Shown here: positions 16,652 through 24,472 of the stretch, in pieces
Position numbering within the stretch: the first letter of the stretch is position 1
How the letters are laid out: each line of letters starts with the position of its first letter
NCBI RefSeq assembly: GCF_003696365.1
Contig: NZ_RFFM01000001.1
Location: forward strand, 883,852-947,851
Source: Stutzerimonas zhaodongensis
GTDB taxonomy: Bacteria; Pseudomonadota; Gammaproteobacteria; Pseudomonadales; Pseudomonadaceae
DNA: 64,000 nt
Direction: 5' to 3'
Made by a program: the position numbers and the translations under genes
Notes under the pieces: generated by a model
Seen by the model: only the letters and a program-made list of their open reading frames with translations
The model's database searches: none
What the model was told of the DNA's origin: nothing

Positions 16652-18793
16652 ATGAATAGCCGCAAGATTGCGCTGCTGGTTCTGTTGCTGGTGTTGCTGG
16701 CTGGCTTCTTCGTGTTCGACATCGGTCAGTACCTCGATCTCGATGCACTCAAGGCGCAGCAGGCCGCGCTCGATGCCAAGGTGAACGCGCAACCGTGGAT
16801 CGCCGCTGGCATCTTCTTCAGCCTTTACGTACTGGTCACCACCCTTTCCCTGCCCGGCGCGGCGTTGATGACGCTCGCGGGCGGCGCGCTGTTCGGCCTG
16901 CTCGTCGGCACCGTGGTCGTATCCCTGGCCTCAACCCTTGGCGCCACCTTGGGCATGCTGCTTAGCCGCTATCTGCTGCGCGATTGGGTGCAGACGCGCT
17001 TCGGTCAGCGTCTGGCGAAGATCAACCAGGGCGTGGAGCGCGAAGGCGCAAGCTATCTGTTCGCCTTGCGCCTGGTGCCGGTATTTCCCTTCTTCCTGAT
17101 CAACCTGGCAATGGGCCTGACTACGCTGCCCGTGCGCACGTTCTGGTGGGTCAGTCAGCTGGGCATGCTGCCGGGTACGCTGGTGTATGTGAATGCCGGG
17201 CGCGAGTTGGCGCAACTGGACTCGCTGAGCGGCATCCTGTCGCCAGGTCTGATAGGCGCGTTCGTGTTACTGGGTTTGCTACCGATCGTTTCGCGCAAAA
17301 TCCTGTACTGGTTCGAAGCCCGCAAGGTGTATGCGGGGTGGGAAAAACCAGGACGCTTCGACCGTAACCTCGTGGTGATCGGCGCCGGTTCCGGCGGCCT
17401 GGTCAGCGCCTATATCGCAGCGGCGGTGAAAGCCAAGGTCACTTTGATCGAGAAGCACAAGATGGGCGGCGATTGCCTGAACACGGGCTGCGTGCCGTCC
17501 AAGGCACTGATCCGCTCGGCCAAGCTGGCCCATGACCTCAAGCATGCCGAGCGTCTTGGGCTACGGCCGGTCGGCGGTGACGTGGATTTCGCCGCAGTGA
17601 TGACGCGCATACAGCGCGTGATCGCAACCATAGAGCCACATGATTCAGTCGAGCGCTACACCCGTCTCGGCGTCGAAGTGATCGACGGCGAAGCGCGCAT
17701 CACATCGCCCTGGACGGTTGAGGTCAATGGCCAGCGTCTCACCACTCGCGCCATCGTCATTGCAACCGGAGCTCGCCCGACGGTGCCTGACATCCCCGGC
17801 ATCGACCAGGTGGCCCCGCTTACGTCGGACACGGTGTGGGCATTGCGCGAGCAACCCAAGCGTCTGCTGGTATTGGGCGGCGGCCCGATCGGTTGCGAAC
17901 TGGCACAGGCCTTCCAGCGCCTAGGTTCAGCAGTCACGCTGATACAACGTAATGAGCGGCTGCTGCCCCGCGAGGACGATGAGGCCAGCGCGGCTGTGCT
18001 GGCGGGCATGCGTGCGGATGGCGTTGATGTGCGCTTGCGACACAACGCCGAGCGCTTCGAGGTAGTCGATGGTCAGAGGCGCCTAATCTATACCGATCTG
18101 GCGAACGACGTTGAAGCGACCATTAGCTTCGATCAGGTGCTGCTGGCGCTCGGCCGCACTGCCAACATCAAGGGTTTCGGTGCCGAGGAGCTGGGCCTAA
18201 ATGTGCGGAGCAACGGCACCCTTGGCTGCGACGAGTATCTGGCAACACGCTTCCCTAACATTCTGGTGGTCGGCGATGTAACCGGTCCATTTCAGTTCAC
18301 CCACGTTTCCGCGCATCAGGCATGGTATGGCGCAGTCAACGGACTGTTCGACGGGTTCAAACGATTCAAAGTGGATTATCGGGTAATCCCCTGGGCGACC
18401 TTCACCGACCCGGAAGTCGCCCATGTCGGCCTGAACGAACGCGAAGCCAAGGCGCAGGGGATCGCCTATGAAGTGACCTGCTTCGCCATGGATGAGCTGG
18501 ATCGTGCCATCGCCGACGGCACACCAAGCGGCTATATCAAGGTACTGACGGTCCGCGGCAAGGACAGCATCCTCGGCGCCACTATAGTTGGCGAGCATGC
18601 GGGCGACCTGATAACCGAATACGTGTCGGCGATGAAACACGGGTTGGGCTTGAACAAGATTCTCGGCACTATCCACATCTACCCTACCCTGGCCGAAGCC
18701 AACAAATATGCTGCCGGCGCCTGGAAACGCGCCCATGCACCCGCGCGTTTATTGGGTTGGGTAGCGCGGTTTCATCGGTGGCGGCTAGGCTAA
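16652..18793 (+). CDS. TVP38/DedA-type membrane domain fused to mercuric-reductase-like flavoprotein
   Basis: A 713-residue fusion. Residues 1 to about 225 form a TVP38/TMEM64 (SNARE-associated) membrane domain with a signal-anchor-like helix at the start. From about 237 follows a class I pyridine-nucleotide disulfide oxidoreductase: FAD motif VIGAGSGGLVSAY, redox-active GGDCLNTGCVPSKA (Cys-x4-Cys), NAD(P) motif VLGGGPIGCELAQAF, and a dimerisation domain with the expected HIYPTLAEA. The architecture resembles MerA/lipoamide dehydrogenase tethered to the membrane. It sits 60 bp after the symporter and 72 bp before two glycosyltransferases of the arsenosugar family. A role in reducing or moving an arsenic or thiol compound at the membrane is likely but unproven. 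Confidence 0.88.
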   Translation: MNSRKIALLVLLLVLLAGFFVFDIGQYLDLDALKAQQAALDAKVNAQPWIAAGIFFSLYVLVTTLSLPGAALMTLAGGALFGLLVGTVVVSLASTLGATLGMLLSRYLLRDWVQTRFGQRLAKINQGVEREGASYLFALRLVPVFPFFLINLAMGLTTLPVRTFWWVSQLGMLPGTLVYVNAGRELAQLDSLSGILSPGLIGAFVLLGLLPIVSRKILYWFEARKVYAGWEKPGRFDRNLVVIGAGSGGLVSAYIAAAVKAKVTLIEKHKMGGDCLNTGCVPSKALIRSAKLAHDLKHAERLGLRPVGGDVDFAAVMTRIQRVIATIEPHDSVERYTRLGVEVIDGEARITSPWTVEVNGQRLTTRAIVIATGARPTVPDIPGIDQVAPLTSDTVWALREQPKRLLVLGGGPIGCELAQAFQRLGSAVTLIQRNERLLPREDDEASAAVLAGMRADGVDVRLRHNAERFEVVDGQRRLIYTDLANDVEATISFDQVLLALGRTANIKGFGAEELGLNVRSNGTLGCDEYLATRFPNILVVGDVTGPFQFTHVSAHQAWYGAVNGLFDGFKRFKVDYRVIPWATFTDPEVAHVGLNEREAKAQGIAYEVTCFAMDELDRAIADGTPSGYIKVLTVRGKDSILGATIVGEHAGDLITEYVSAMKHGLGLNKILGTIHIYPTLAEANKYAAGAWKRAHAPARLLGWVARFHRWRLG

Positions 18794-18865
18794 AGCCGCC
18801 AATCGAATGCGCCAATCCTGGAAGAGCCCGCAGACGGGCATAAACTTGAATCGACCGAGCAGACG

Positions 18866-19552
18866 ATGAGCGCAGAACAGATGCCGTCAAAACATCCCAC
18901 GCTGGTGCTGGTCTGCAAACGTCCCGCACTTGGGCACGGCAAGCAACGATTGGCAGCCCGGGTCGGCGCAGCGGCAGCTCTGCGAATTGCCGAGCAACTG
19001 TTCGATTGCTCGCTCGAAGACATTCATGACTGGCCAGGCCCGGTCGTGATTGCGCCCGATCAATCCGATGCCTGCGGCTGGGCGCACCTCCACGCGCCTC
19101 AGGCGATGTGTCTGGCTCAATCAAGCGGCAACCTCGGTGTGCGCTTGAATGCTCTGGATCGCGAATTGCGCGACGCTGGTCATCGAGCCCTGGTATTCAT
19201 CGGCAGCGATGCGCCGGCTCTGACGCCCATCGACTACCAACGCGTATGCACAGCGCTGATAACCGATGACACCGTGCTGATCGGCGCACGTGACGGCGGC
19301 GTGACGCTGATGGCCTCCAACCGACCGTGGCCGGATCTCACGGAGCTACCCTGGAGTTCAGAGCGGCTCGGTGAGGCCCTTGCTGAGATCTGTCGCAATG
19401 AGGGCCATGTAGTGAGGTACTGCGGGAAATCCTTCGATATAGATGAGTTGGCCGATCTCGCTTACGCAAGGCAGCAGCTTGCCGACGACATTCGTCCTGC
19501 CCGCCGCGCCCTGCTGGCATCGCTCGATACGCTGGGTATCCAGCCGTTATGA
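18866..19552 (+). CDS. TIGR04282-type glycosyltransferase (DUF2064), arsenosugar-linked
   Basis: A 228-residue protein of the DUF2064 / TIGR04282 family, annotated widely as an arsenosugar biosynthesis glycosyltransferase. Nucleotide-sugar-transferase-like features include LVLVCKRPALGHGKQRLAARVG (near 12-33) and the FIGSDAPALTP segment (near 111-121), which holds the acidic pair expected to bind metal. Its stop overlaps the start of the next gene by four bases (ATGA), so the two are translationally coupled. The enzyme probably modifies a nucleotide or ribose moiety after ArsS; its exact reaction is not established. Confidence 0.88.
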   Translation: MSAEQMPSKHPTLVLVCKRPALGHGKQRLAARVGAAAALRIAEQLFDCSLEDIHDWPGPVVIAPDQSDACGWAHLHAPQAMCLAQSSGNLGVRLNALDRELRDAGHRALVFIGSDAPALTPIDYQRVCTALITDDTVLIGARDGGVTLMASNRPWPDLTELPWSSERLGEALAEICRNEGHVVRYCGKSFDIDELADLAYARQQLADDIRPARRALLASLDTLGIQPL

Positions 19553-20295
19553 CGGCGGCATGCAGAGTCAGCGTGATCATTCCCTGCTGGAAGGATGAGC
19601 TTCATCTTGAGCGCCTGCTCGCGCAGCTGCGCCAGGCCTCAACCGAGGACGTGGCGGCGATGCAGATCATCGTGGTCGACGCGGCGTCCACTGAGGCTTG
19701 TCATCTGTTGTGCCAGCGATTCGGCGCGCATTGGTTGCCCGCGACACCTTCGCGTGGTGATCAACTGCGTCAAGGCGCTGCGCTGGCCGAACATGATGTG
19801 TTCTGGTTTCTTCACGCGGACGCACACCTGGAACTCAATCCGCTGGCCAAAATTCGAGCTGCCATCGAGGGCGGCGCCATTGGCGGCTATTTCGCCTTTC
19901 GCTTCATCGACACGAATAGCTGGCAGGGCCGTTTGCTGGAGCGGCTGGTGGCGTGGCGCAATCGGTTTGGCGTGCCCTACGGAGATCAAGGCATCTTCGT
20001 CAGGCGCGACGCCTACTTCAATGCCGGGCAGCACGCGGCGTGGCCGCTGTTCGAAGAAGTACCGCTGGTCAAAGGGCTGCGCAAGCGAGGGGAGTTTTGC
20101 TGCCTTGAGAGCGGATTACGCGTCAGTGCGCGTCGCTGGCAACGGGACGGCTGGTGGCGGCGTTCGCTACGCAATCGCCTGCTGGCGCTGGGCTTCATGC
20201 TCAAGGTTTCGCCATTCAGACTGGCAAAGCTCTACAGCGGGCCGGCAGTTCGGCGGAGCGGGAAGCAAAGGTCCAAATCCAACGACGACACCTGA
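19549..20295 (+). CDS. TIGR04283-type family 2 glycosyltransferase, arsenosugar-linked
   Basis: A 248-residue GT2-fold glycosyltransferase of the TIGR04283 family (arsenosugar biosynthesis). Visible motifs: VSVIIPCWKDE at the start, IVVDAASTE (near 40), FLHADAHLELNP (DxD-type metal site near 87-98) and YGDQGIFVRRDAYF (near 144). It overlaps the preceding gene by four bases and ends the arsenic island; hppD converges from the other side 127 bp away. The C-terminus is basic and may touch the membrane. Confidence 0.9.
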   Translation: MTAACRVSVIIPCWKDELHLERLLAQLRQASTEDVAAMQIIVVDAASTEACHLLCQRFGAHWLPATPSRGDQLRQGAALAEHDVFWFLHADAHLELNPLAKIRAAIEGGAIGGYFAFRFIDTNSWQGRLLERLVAWRNRFGVPYGDQGIFVRRDAYFNAGQHAAWPLFEEVPLVKGLRKRGEFCCLESGLRVSARRWQRDGWWRRSLRNRLLALGFMLKVSPFRLAKLYSGPAVRRSGKQRSKSNDDT

Positions 20296-20422
20296 CAAGG
20301 CCGCCGTATAACCGCTATTCACATTGCAGAAGGGTGATGGGCTCAGGGCTCCAAGTCAGTTACCCGATGGCATCACGTTCGCCAGCGGCGGGCGCTGAAG
20401 ACCCACCGCCGACTAAGCCCCC

Positions 20423-21502
20423 TTATTCAGCAGTGCTCAGCACGCCACGTTTGATCTGGTCGCGTTCGATGGATTCGAACAGCGCTTTGAAGTTGCCTTC
20501 CCCGAACCCGCTGTCACCCTTGCGCTGAATGAACTCGAAGAACACCGGCCCCAGCAGCGTGCCGGAGAAGATCTGCAGCAGCAGCCTCTGTTCGCCGTCT
20601 TCCAGAGCACCGTCCAACAGAATCCCGCGGGACTTCAACTCTTCCACCGGCTCACCATGACCCGGCAGCCGCCCTTCCAGCATTTCATAGTAGGTTTCCG
20701 GCGGCGCGGTCATGAACACCGTGCCACTGGCCTTCAGCTTGTCCCAGGTTTCGATCAGGTTGTCGGTAAGGAAGGCGACATGCTGGATTCCTTCGCCATT
20801 GAACTGCATGAGGAACTCCTCGATCTGGCCAGCGCCTTTCGATGACTCCTCATTGAGCGGGATGCGGATCATGCCGTCCGGCGCGGTCATGGCCTTTGAG
20901 GTCAACCCGGTGTATTCACCTTTGATGTCGAAGTAGCGGATCTCACGGAAGTTGAAGAGCTTCTCGTAGAAGTCGGCCCAATAAGCCATGCGCCCGCGAT
21001 ACACGTTGTGAGTGAGGTGGTCGATGATCTTGAGTCCAGCGCCGACGGGATGGCGATCGACACCTTCGAGAAACACGAAGTCGATGTCGTAGATCGAGCT
21101 GCCTTCACCAAAGCGGTCGATCAGGTACAGCGGTGCACCGCCGATGCCTTTGATGGCCGGCAACCGCAACTCCATCGGCCCGGTGGGCAGTTCGATAGCC
21201 TGGGCACCGAGCTCCAGCGCGCGCGAATAGGCTTTCTGAGCATCCATTACACGAAACGCCATGCCACACACGGAAGGCCCGTGCTCGGCTGCAAAATAGG
21301 CCGGCAGGCCTTTGGCCTCGCGATTGACGATGGCGTTGATCTCGCCCTGGCGATACAGCGCGACGTCTTTGGAACGGTGGTTGGCTACATGGGAGAAGCC
21401 CATGCTTTCCAGGACGGGTTCGATGACATTCGGTGTGGGCGAGGCAAATTCGATGAACTCGAAGCCCATGAGGCCCATTGGGTTTTCAAACAGGTCGGCC
21501 AT
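20423..21502 (-). CDS. hppD: 4-hydroxyphenylpyruvate dioxygenase
   Basis: A 359-residue Fe(II) dioxygenase that converts 4-hydroxyphenylpyruvate to homogentisate in tyrosine breakdown. The two-domain vicinal-oxygen-chelate fold is complete. Iron ligands are visible as His in [10 protein letters not shown] (about 161-170), His in [11 protein letters not shown] (about 240) and Glu in [10 protein letters not shown] (about 320). The start has a GGAG site 7-10 bases upstream. It is monocistronic in this window, convergent with the arsenic island, and marks ordinary chromosomal backbone. Confidence 0.96.
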   Translation of the reverse strand: MADLFENPMGLMGFEFIEFASPTPNVIEPVLESMGFSHVANHRSKDVALYRQGEINAIVNREAKGLPAYFAAEHGPSVCGMAFRVMDAQKAYSRALELGAQAIELPTGPMELRLPAIKGIGGAPLYLIDRFGEGSSIYDIDFVFLEGVDRHPVGAGLKIIDHLTHNVYRGRMAYWADFYEKLFNFREIRYFDIKGEYTGLTSKAMTAPDGMIRIPLNEESSKGAGQIEEFLMQFNGEGIQHVAFLTDNLIETWDKLKASGTVFMTAPPETYYEMLEGRLPGHGEPVEELKSRGILLDGALEDGEQRLLLQIFSGTLLGPVFFEFIQRKGDSGFGEGNFKALFESIERDQIKRGVLSTAE

Positions 21503-21638
21503 GAGTGGCTCCTTGGAATAACGGTACGTAGACGAGTTGGCGGATACAGAAGCTCAACTCGGCGGCGCACAGGAAATCCCACGGACGCTGCGACCTAGGT
21601 GGTCGCCAAGGGTCAATCGAAAGCCAAGGGTTTTCATG

Positions 21639-21929
21639 TCAGCGGCTCACTGCCAGCCTGCAACCGCGTGGACGGCACCCTACTTCGCCTGAATCCGTAA
21701 CCCACTTGGATGAAGGAAAGAGGGATGAGCGAATACCAAAGGAGGCGGATTGTTCCATCGTCAGTGCCACGCTGCAGGTCACGTCGCGCTCGATGATCGG
21801 CGCGCTATTGTTTTTGCGTAATCGAGTTACGTTTAGTGGAATTTGCGCGAGTACCCCTTCGGTGTCAAGCACTGCGCCGAACCCGTAGTGTCCATCAAGT
21901 ATTCCCGTCACATGGCGCATTCCGTTCAT
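21639..21929 (-). CDS. doubtful small ORF, possibly cold-shock-domain-like
   Basis: A 96-codon frame in the 489-bp gap between hppD and a small acidic gene. The N-terminal part (GILDGHYGFGAVLDTEG, then AQIPLNVTRLRKN) resembles the GFGFV...IP pattern of nucleic-acid-binding beta-barrels. The C-terminal third looks non-coding (Cys, Arg and Ser rich), and no strong ribosome binding site precedes the start. It could be a decayed or frameshifted gene. I list it because the similarity to a real fold is better than chance frames nearby. Confidence 0.3.
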   Translation of the reverse strand: MNGMRHVTGILDGHYGFGAVLDTEGVLAQIPLNVTRLRKNNSAPIIERDVTCSVALTMEQSASFGIRSSLFPSSKWVTDSGEVGCRPRGCRLAVSR

Positions 21930-21991
21930 CCGTCATTCAGAACGAACCGCAAAGGATCGTTGCCGAACCCTACACACCAGTGAGGTTAGCC

Positions 21992-22126
21992 ATGAACACA
22001 ACAGAATCCAAACCGGGTGAGGACCAGACCTCTCCGGACTATGACGAGTACGGCGACGAGCCTAATTCCGCTGATACCACCAGCGTTGATGAGCGCGAGG
22101 ACCTGGACGAAAGTCCGCTTGGTTGA
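21992..22126 (+). CDS. small acidic protein (44 aa)
   Basis: A 44-residue, extremely acidic and probably disordered protein (many Asp and Glu, with DYDEYGDEP and DEREDLDES). It starts at an ATG preceded by TGAGG at 7-11 bases. It is followed 36 bp later by the YgaP-like gene on the same strand, so they may be co-transcribed. Short acidic proteins of this sort are common near stress genes in Pseudomonas; no function is known to me. Confidence 0.5.
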   Translation: MNTTESKPGEDQTSPDYDEYGDEPNSADTTSVDEREDLDESPLG

Positions 22127-22162
22127 TCGCCTCTTCCCTTTATTTCTCCTTTAGATGAGTAG

Positions 22163-22534
22163 ATGACCATGAACCGACTTTTCGATAAGACCGCACCGCA
22201 GAACGTACACGGCTGGGAGCGCACCGCATCGGTTGCCGGCGGCTTGATGCTGCTCGGCAAAGGGCTTCGCCGCGGTGGCTTGAGTGGCATGCTGCAGCTC
22301 GCCATGGGCGGTATGGCATTGGCGCGAGGCATGAGCGGTCGCTGTGAGGCCAAGCGTATCCTCACCGAAACCGAGCATCAGTCCCATCAACAGGATCTCG
22401 CCGCTAAACAACGCTACAGCCACATGCCGATGGACTCCGAAGTCCACAGCCCGGATTTCGCGGAGCCTGAAGTCACGCTGCCGGACGCCACCCCAATGGG
22501 CCATGAAACCCACCCCGGCGAGCGCCGCATTTAA
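22163..22534 (+). CDS. YgaP/DUF2892-like small membrane protein
   Basis: A 123-residue protein whose first 65 residues resemble the YgaP/DUF2892 transmembrane unit often seen before cyclase-like domains: NVHGWERTASVAGGLMLLGKGL followed by a second Gly/Met-rich helix (GMLQLAMGGMALARGMSGRC) and a Cys-Glu-Ala ending. The remaining 55 residues are polar and probably cytoplasmic. It is likely a small inner membrane protein of stress-associated type. ATG at 22163 or 22169 are both possible; neither has a clear ribosome binding site. Confidence 0.65.
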   Translation: MTMNRLFDKTAPQNVHGWERTASVAGGLMLLGKGLRRGGLSGMLQLAMGGMALARGMSGRCEAKRILTETEHQSHQQDLAAKQRYSHMPMDSEVHSPDFAEPEVTLPDATPMGHETHPGERRI

Positions 22535-22800
22535 TGCATTGTGGGTGGCTGCCTACAAACGACGCCACCCTCTGTGCTCGCGGCCGCTCCAATCGCTGTT
22601 GAGACGCTATGACTGAGGGTGTCACAGCTGCGCTATTCGTCGGATTTAGAGCGGCTGGTGTACCGCATTTTGACAACTATGGTGCCTTTGCAGGCAGTGC
22701 AAAAATCCGCCGCCGAACGGCAATTGCCGTTTATTTGACTCCATGTTATCTATGCGCCGTGATTTTGTCACACCACGAAACATCCTCAGGAATAACATCG

Positions 22801-23016
22801 ATGGACATCATTAAGGCAGACACCGAAAACACCGAGCAATGGGGAGTCGTCTATTCCTACGGCAGCGTGTTGGCGGTATTTGAAAACGAGCAGGACGCTC
22901 AGAACGAAGCGTTAGGCTTCGGCGGTGCGGTTGTGCAATTGGCGAAAACGCTCTGGAATTCCATTAGCGAGCCGAGCGCACTCCTCTCCAACGAGGATCA
23001 CGCTCGGCTCGTATAG
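22801..23016 (+). CDS. small hypothetical protein (71 aa)
   Basis: A 71-residue soluble protein of unknown family. I start it at 22801, where CAGGA lies about 11 bases upstream; the open frame extends further left to 22609, but the extra stretch looks non-coding. The sequence has an alternating pattern (WGVVYSYGSVLAVFENEQDAQNEAL) suggesting a small alpha/beta fold. It is isolated: 266 bp from the preceding gene and facing a convergent dehydrogenase gene. A GGATGCC/GGCATCC hairpin at 23036-23058 follows its stop. Confidence 0.6.
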   Translation: MDIIKADTENTEQWGVVYSYGSVLAVFENEQDAQNEALGFGGAVVQLAKTLWNSISEPSALLSNEDHARLV

Positions 23017-23185
23017 CGTAGCGATCAAGCCAGACGGATGCCGAGCGCTGCGGCATCCGCTGGATGCGGAAAGCGTCATTTCAACAGACGCGGATACATC
23101 AATTCAGCTGCAGATTAACGCCTGCATCTGAGACACACCTGAATGCCCCCTGTCCCTGGCCATCCCGCCGTGCCTCAACTGCCCA

Positions 23186-24394
23186 TTATCGAGCCTGCTG
23201 CAGTAGTCCGCAGGTTGGCATATCTTCTTCGAATTGCTGAGCCACCTTTTGCTGTTGCTGAATGATGATGTCCATCACTCGACTCGGCTGTACTTCGATG
23301 TCGTCAAAGGTGATCAGCTGACCCGGCTCCACCGCTCTTTTCAGGACCGTATTGCGAAGCAGACCGATGGGCACATGATCGAGTTCGTCGACCAGCTTGA
23401 TGGCTTCTCCACGTACGTCGAAACCACCGATCCCGCGGGTGATCATGTCGCCGGCCTTCATTTCACGCTTGGCTATCGCAGCCACGCCCAAAGTCGGCGT
23501 TACGGAGTTATTCAACAATACGCCGCCGCCCGCCAGTACCCGACGCACCGTTTTGCCGACTTCAAGCGAGCACAGGTGGAAGGGTCGAGTCAGTACGTAA
23601 TACGGCCCTGCACCCATCTTGAAATACTCGATCGCAGGGGCTTGTTCCTCATCGTGTCGACAGACCAGAAACACACCACCAGCTGAATATCCGCTCGGTA
23701 TCACGTAATCGACGATAGGTTGGCCGATGCCTTCGGCAATCAAGGCAAGCGCGTTGCCACTGGTGTTCAGATCCGTCGACGCCACGCCTTCGAGCCCACG
23801 TCTCGAAATCGTCGCGCCGAAACCGTTGCCCACCACAGCCTGCTCGATCTGCACCTTGGTGCCATCGGTGAACGAAGTGGTCTGCTCGATGCTGGTGCCC
23901 TGCCGATTGGACCAGTAAGCCATGTCCTCGCGGCTAGGGTTGTGGTTCAGGTAGCCCTTCATGTTGCCGTACACCAACGGCTGGAACCCCATCTGCAGCG
24001 CATCTTCCCGCAATGCGGCCAGAGAGCCCGGCTGATCGCCTTCGGCTTCGGTCAGAAGCCCCTTACCGGATAGATAGGAACCGGTGGTGATCTGAAGCTC
24101 GGCATTGATGGTTACAACCGGGATGCCAGCCTCGAACGCACGCTCGATGACTTCCGTGCCGAAGAACACGTCGCCCGTGCACTCGACGATTATGTCCGAA
24201 TGTTCCAGAAGATCATCGATGGAATTAGTCAGGGCGTGCCGGGCTGGGAAATCGCCCATGGTATCTATGCGTCTGCGGGTCAGGACACGGCTTATGGTCA
24301 TGTCCTTGTAGTGGTTCATGATCAGGCGGACGAAGCAGTGCGAAATCATCCCTGTACCCGACACACCCACCCTTTTGATTGCTGCGTCCTTCAT
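23186..24394 (-). CDS. NAD(P)-dependent dehydrogenase with SAF domain
   Basis: A 402-residue oxidoreductase. The N-terminal Rossmann domain (VGVSGTGMISHCFVRLI near residues 9-25) resembles homoserine-dehydrogenase-type NAD(P) binding; the C-terminal third is a SAF domain (MKAGDMITRGIGGFDVRGEA, then AVEPGQLITFDDIE) as in sialic-acid synthases and related carbohydrate enzymes. I start it at the ATG at 24394, which has AAAGGGA 8-14 bases upstream, rather than at 24463. It lies 78 bp after the GT2-RmlD gene on the same strand, so it probably acts on the same sugar or cell-surface pathway. Substrate unknown. Confidence 0.8.
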   Translation of the reverse strand: MKDAAIKRVGVSGTGMISHCFVRLIMNHYKDMTISRVLTRRRIDTMGDFPARHALTNSIDDLLEHSDIIVECTGDVFFGTEVIERAFEAGIPVVTINAELQITTGSYLSGKGLLTEAEGDQPGSLAALREDALQMGFQPLVYGNMKGYLNHNPSREDMAYWSNRQGTSIEQTTSFTDGTKVQIEQAVVGNGFGATISRRGLEGVASTDLNTSGNALALIAEGIGQPIVDYVIPSGYSAGGVFLVCRHDEEQAPAIEYFKMGAGPYYVLTRPFHLCSLEVGKTVRRVLAGGGVLLNNSVTPTLGVAAIAKREMKAGDMITRGIGGFDVRGEAIKLVDELDHVPIGLLRNTVLKRAVEPGQLITFDDIEVQPSRVMDIIIQQQQKVAQQFEEDMPTCGLLQQAR

Positions 24395-24472
24395 CACTAA
24401 ATCCCTTTGTATTGTTATGGCCTTCTGACCGTAACATTTAGATAAATTCCCCGACTCAACCATTCGGTCTAA

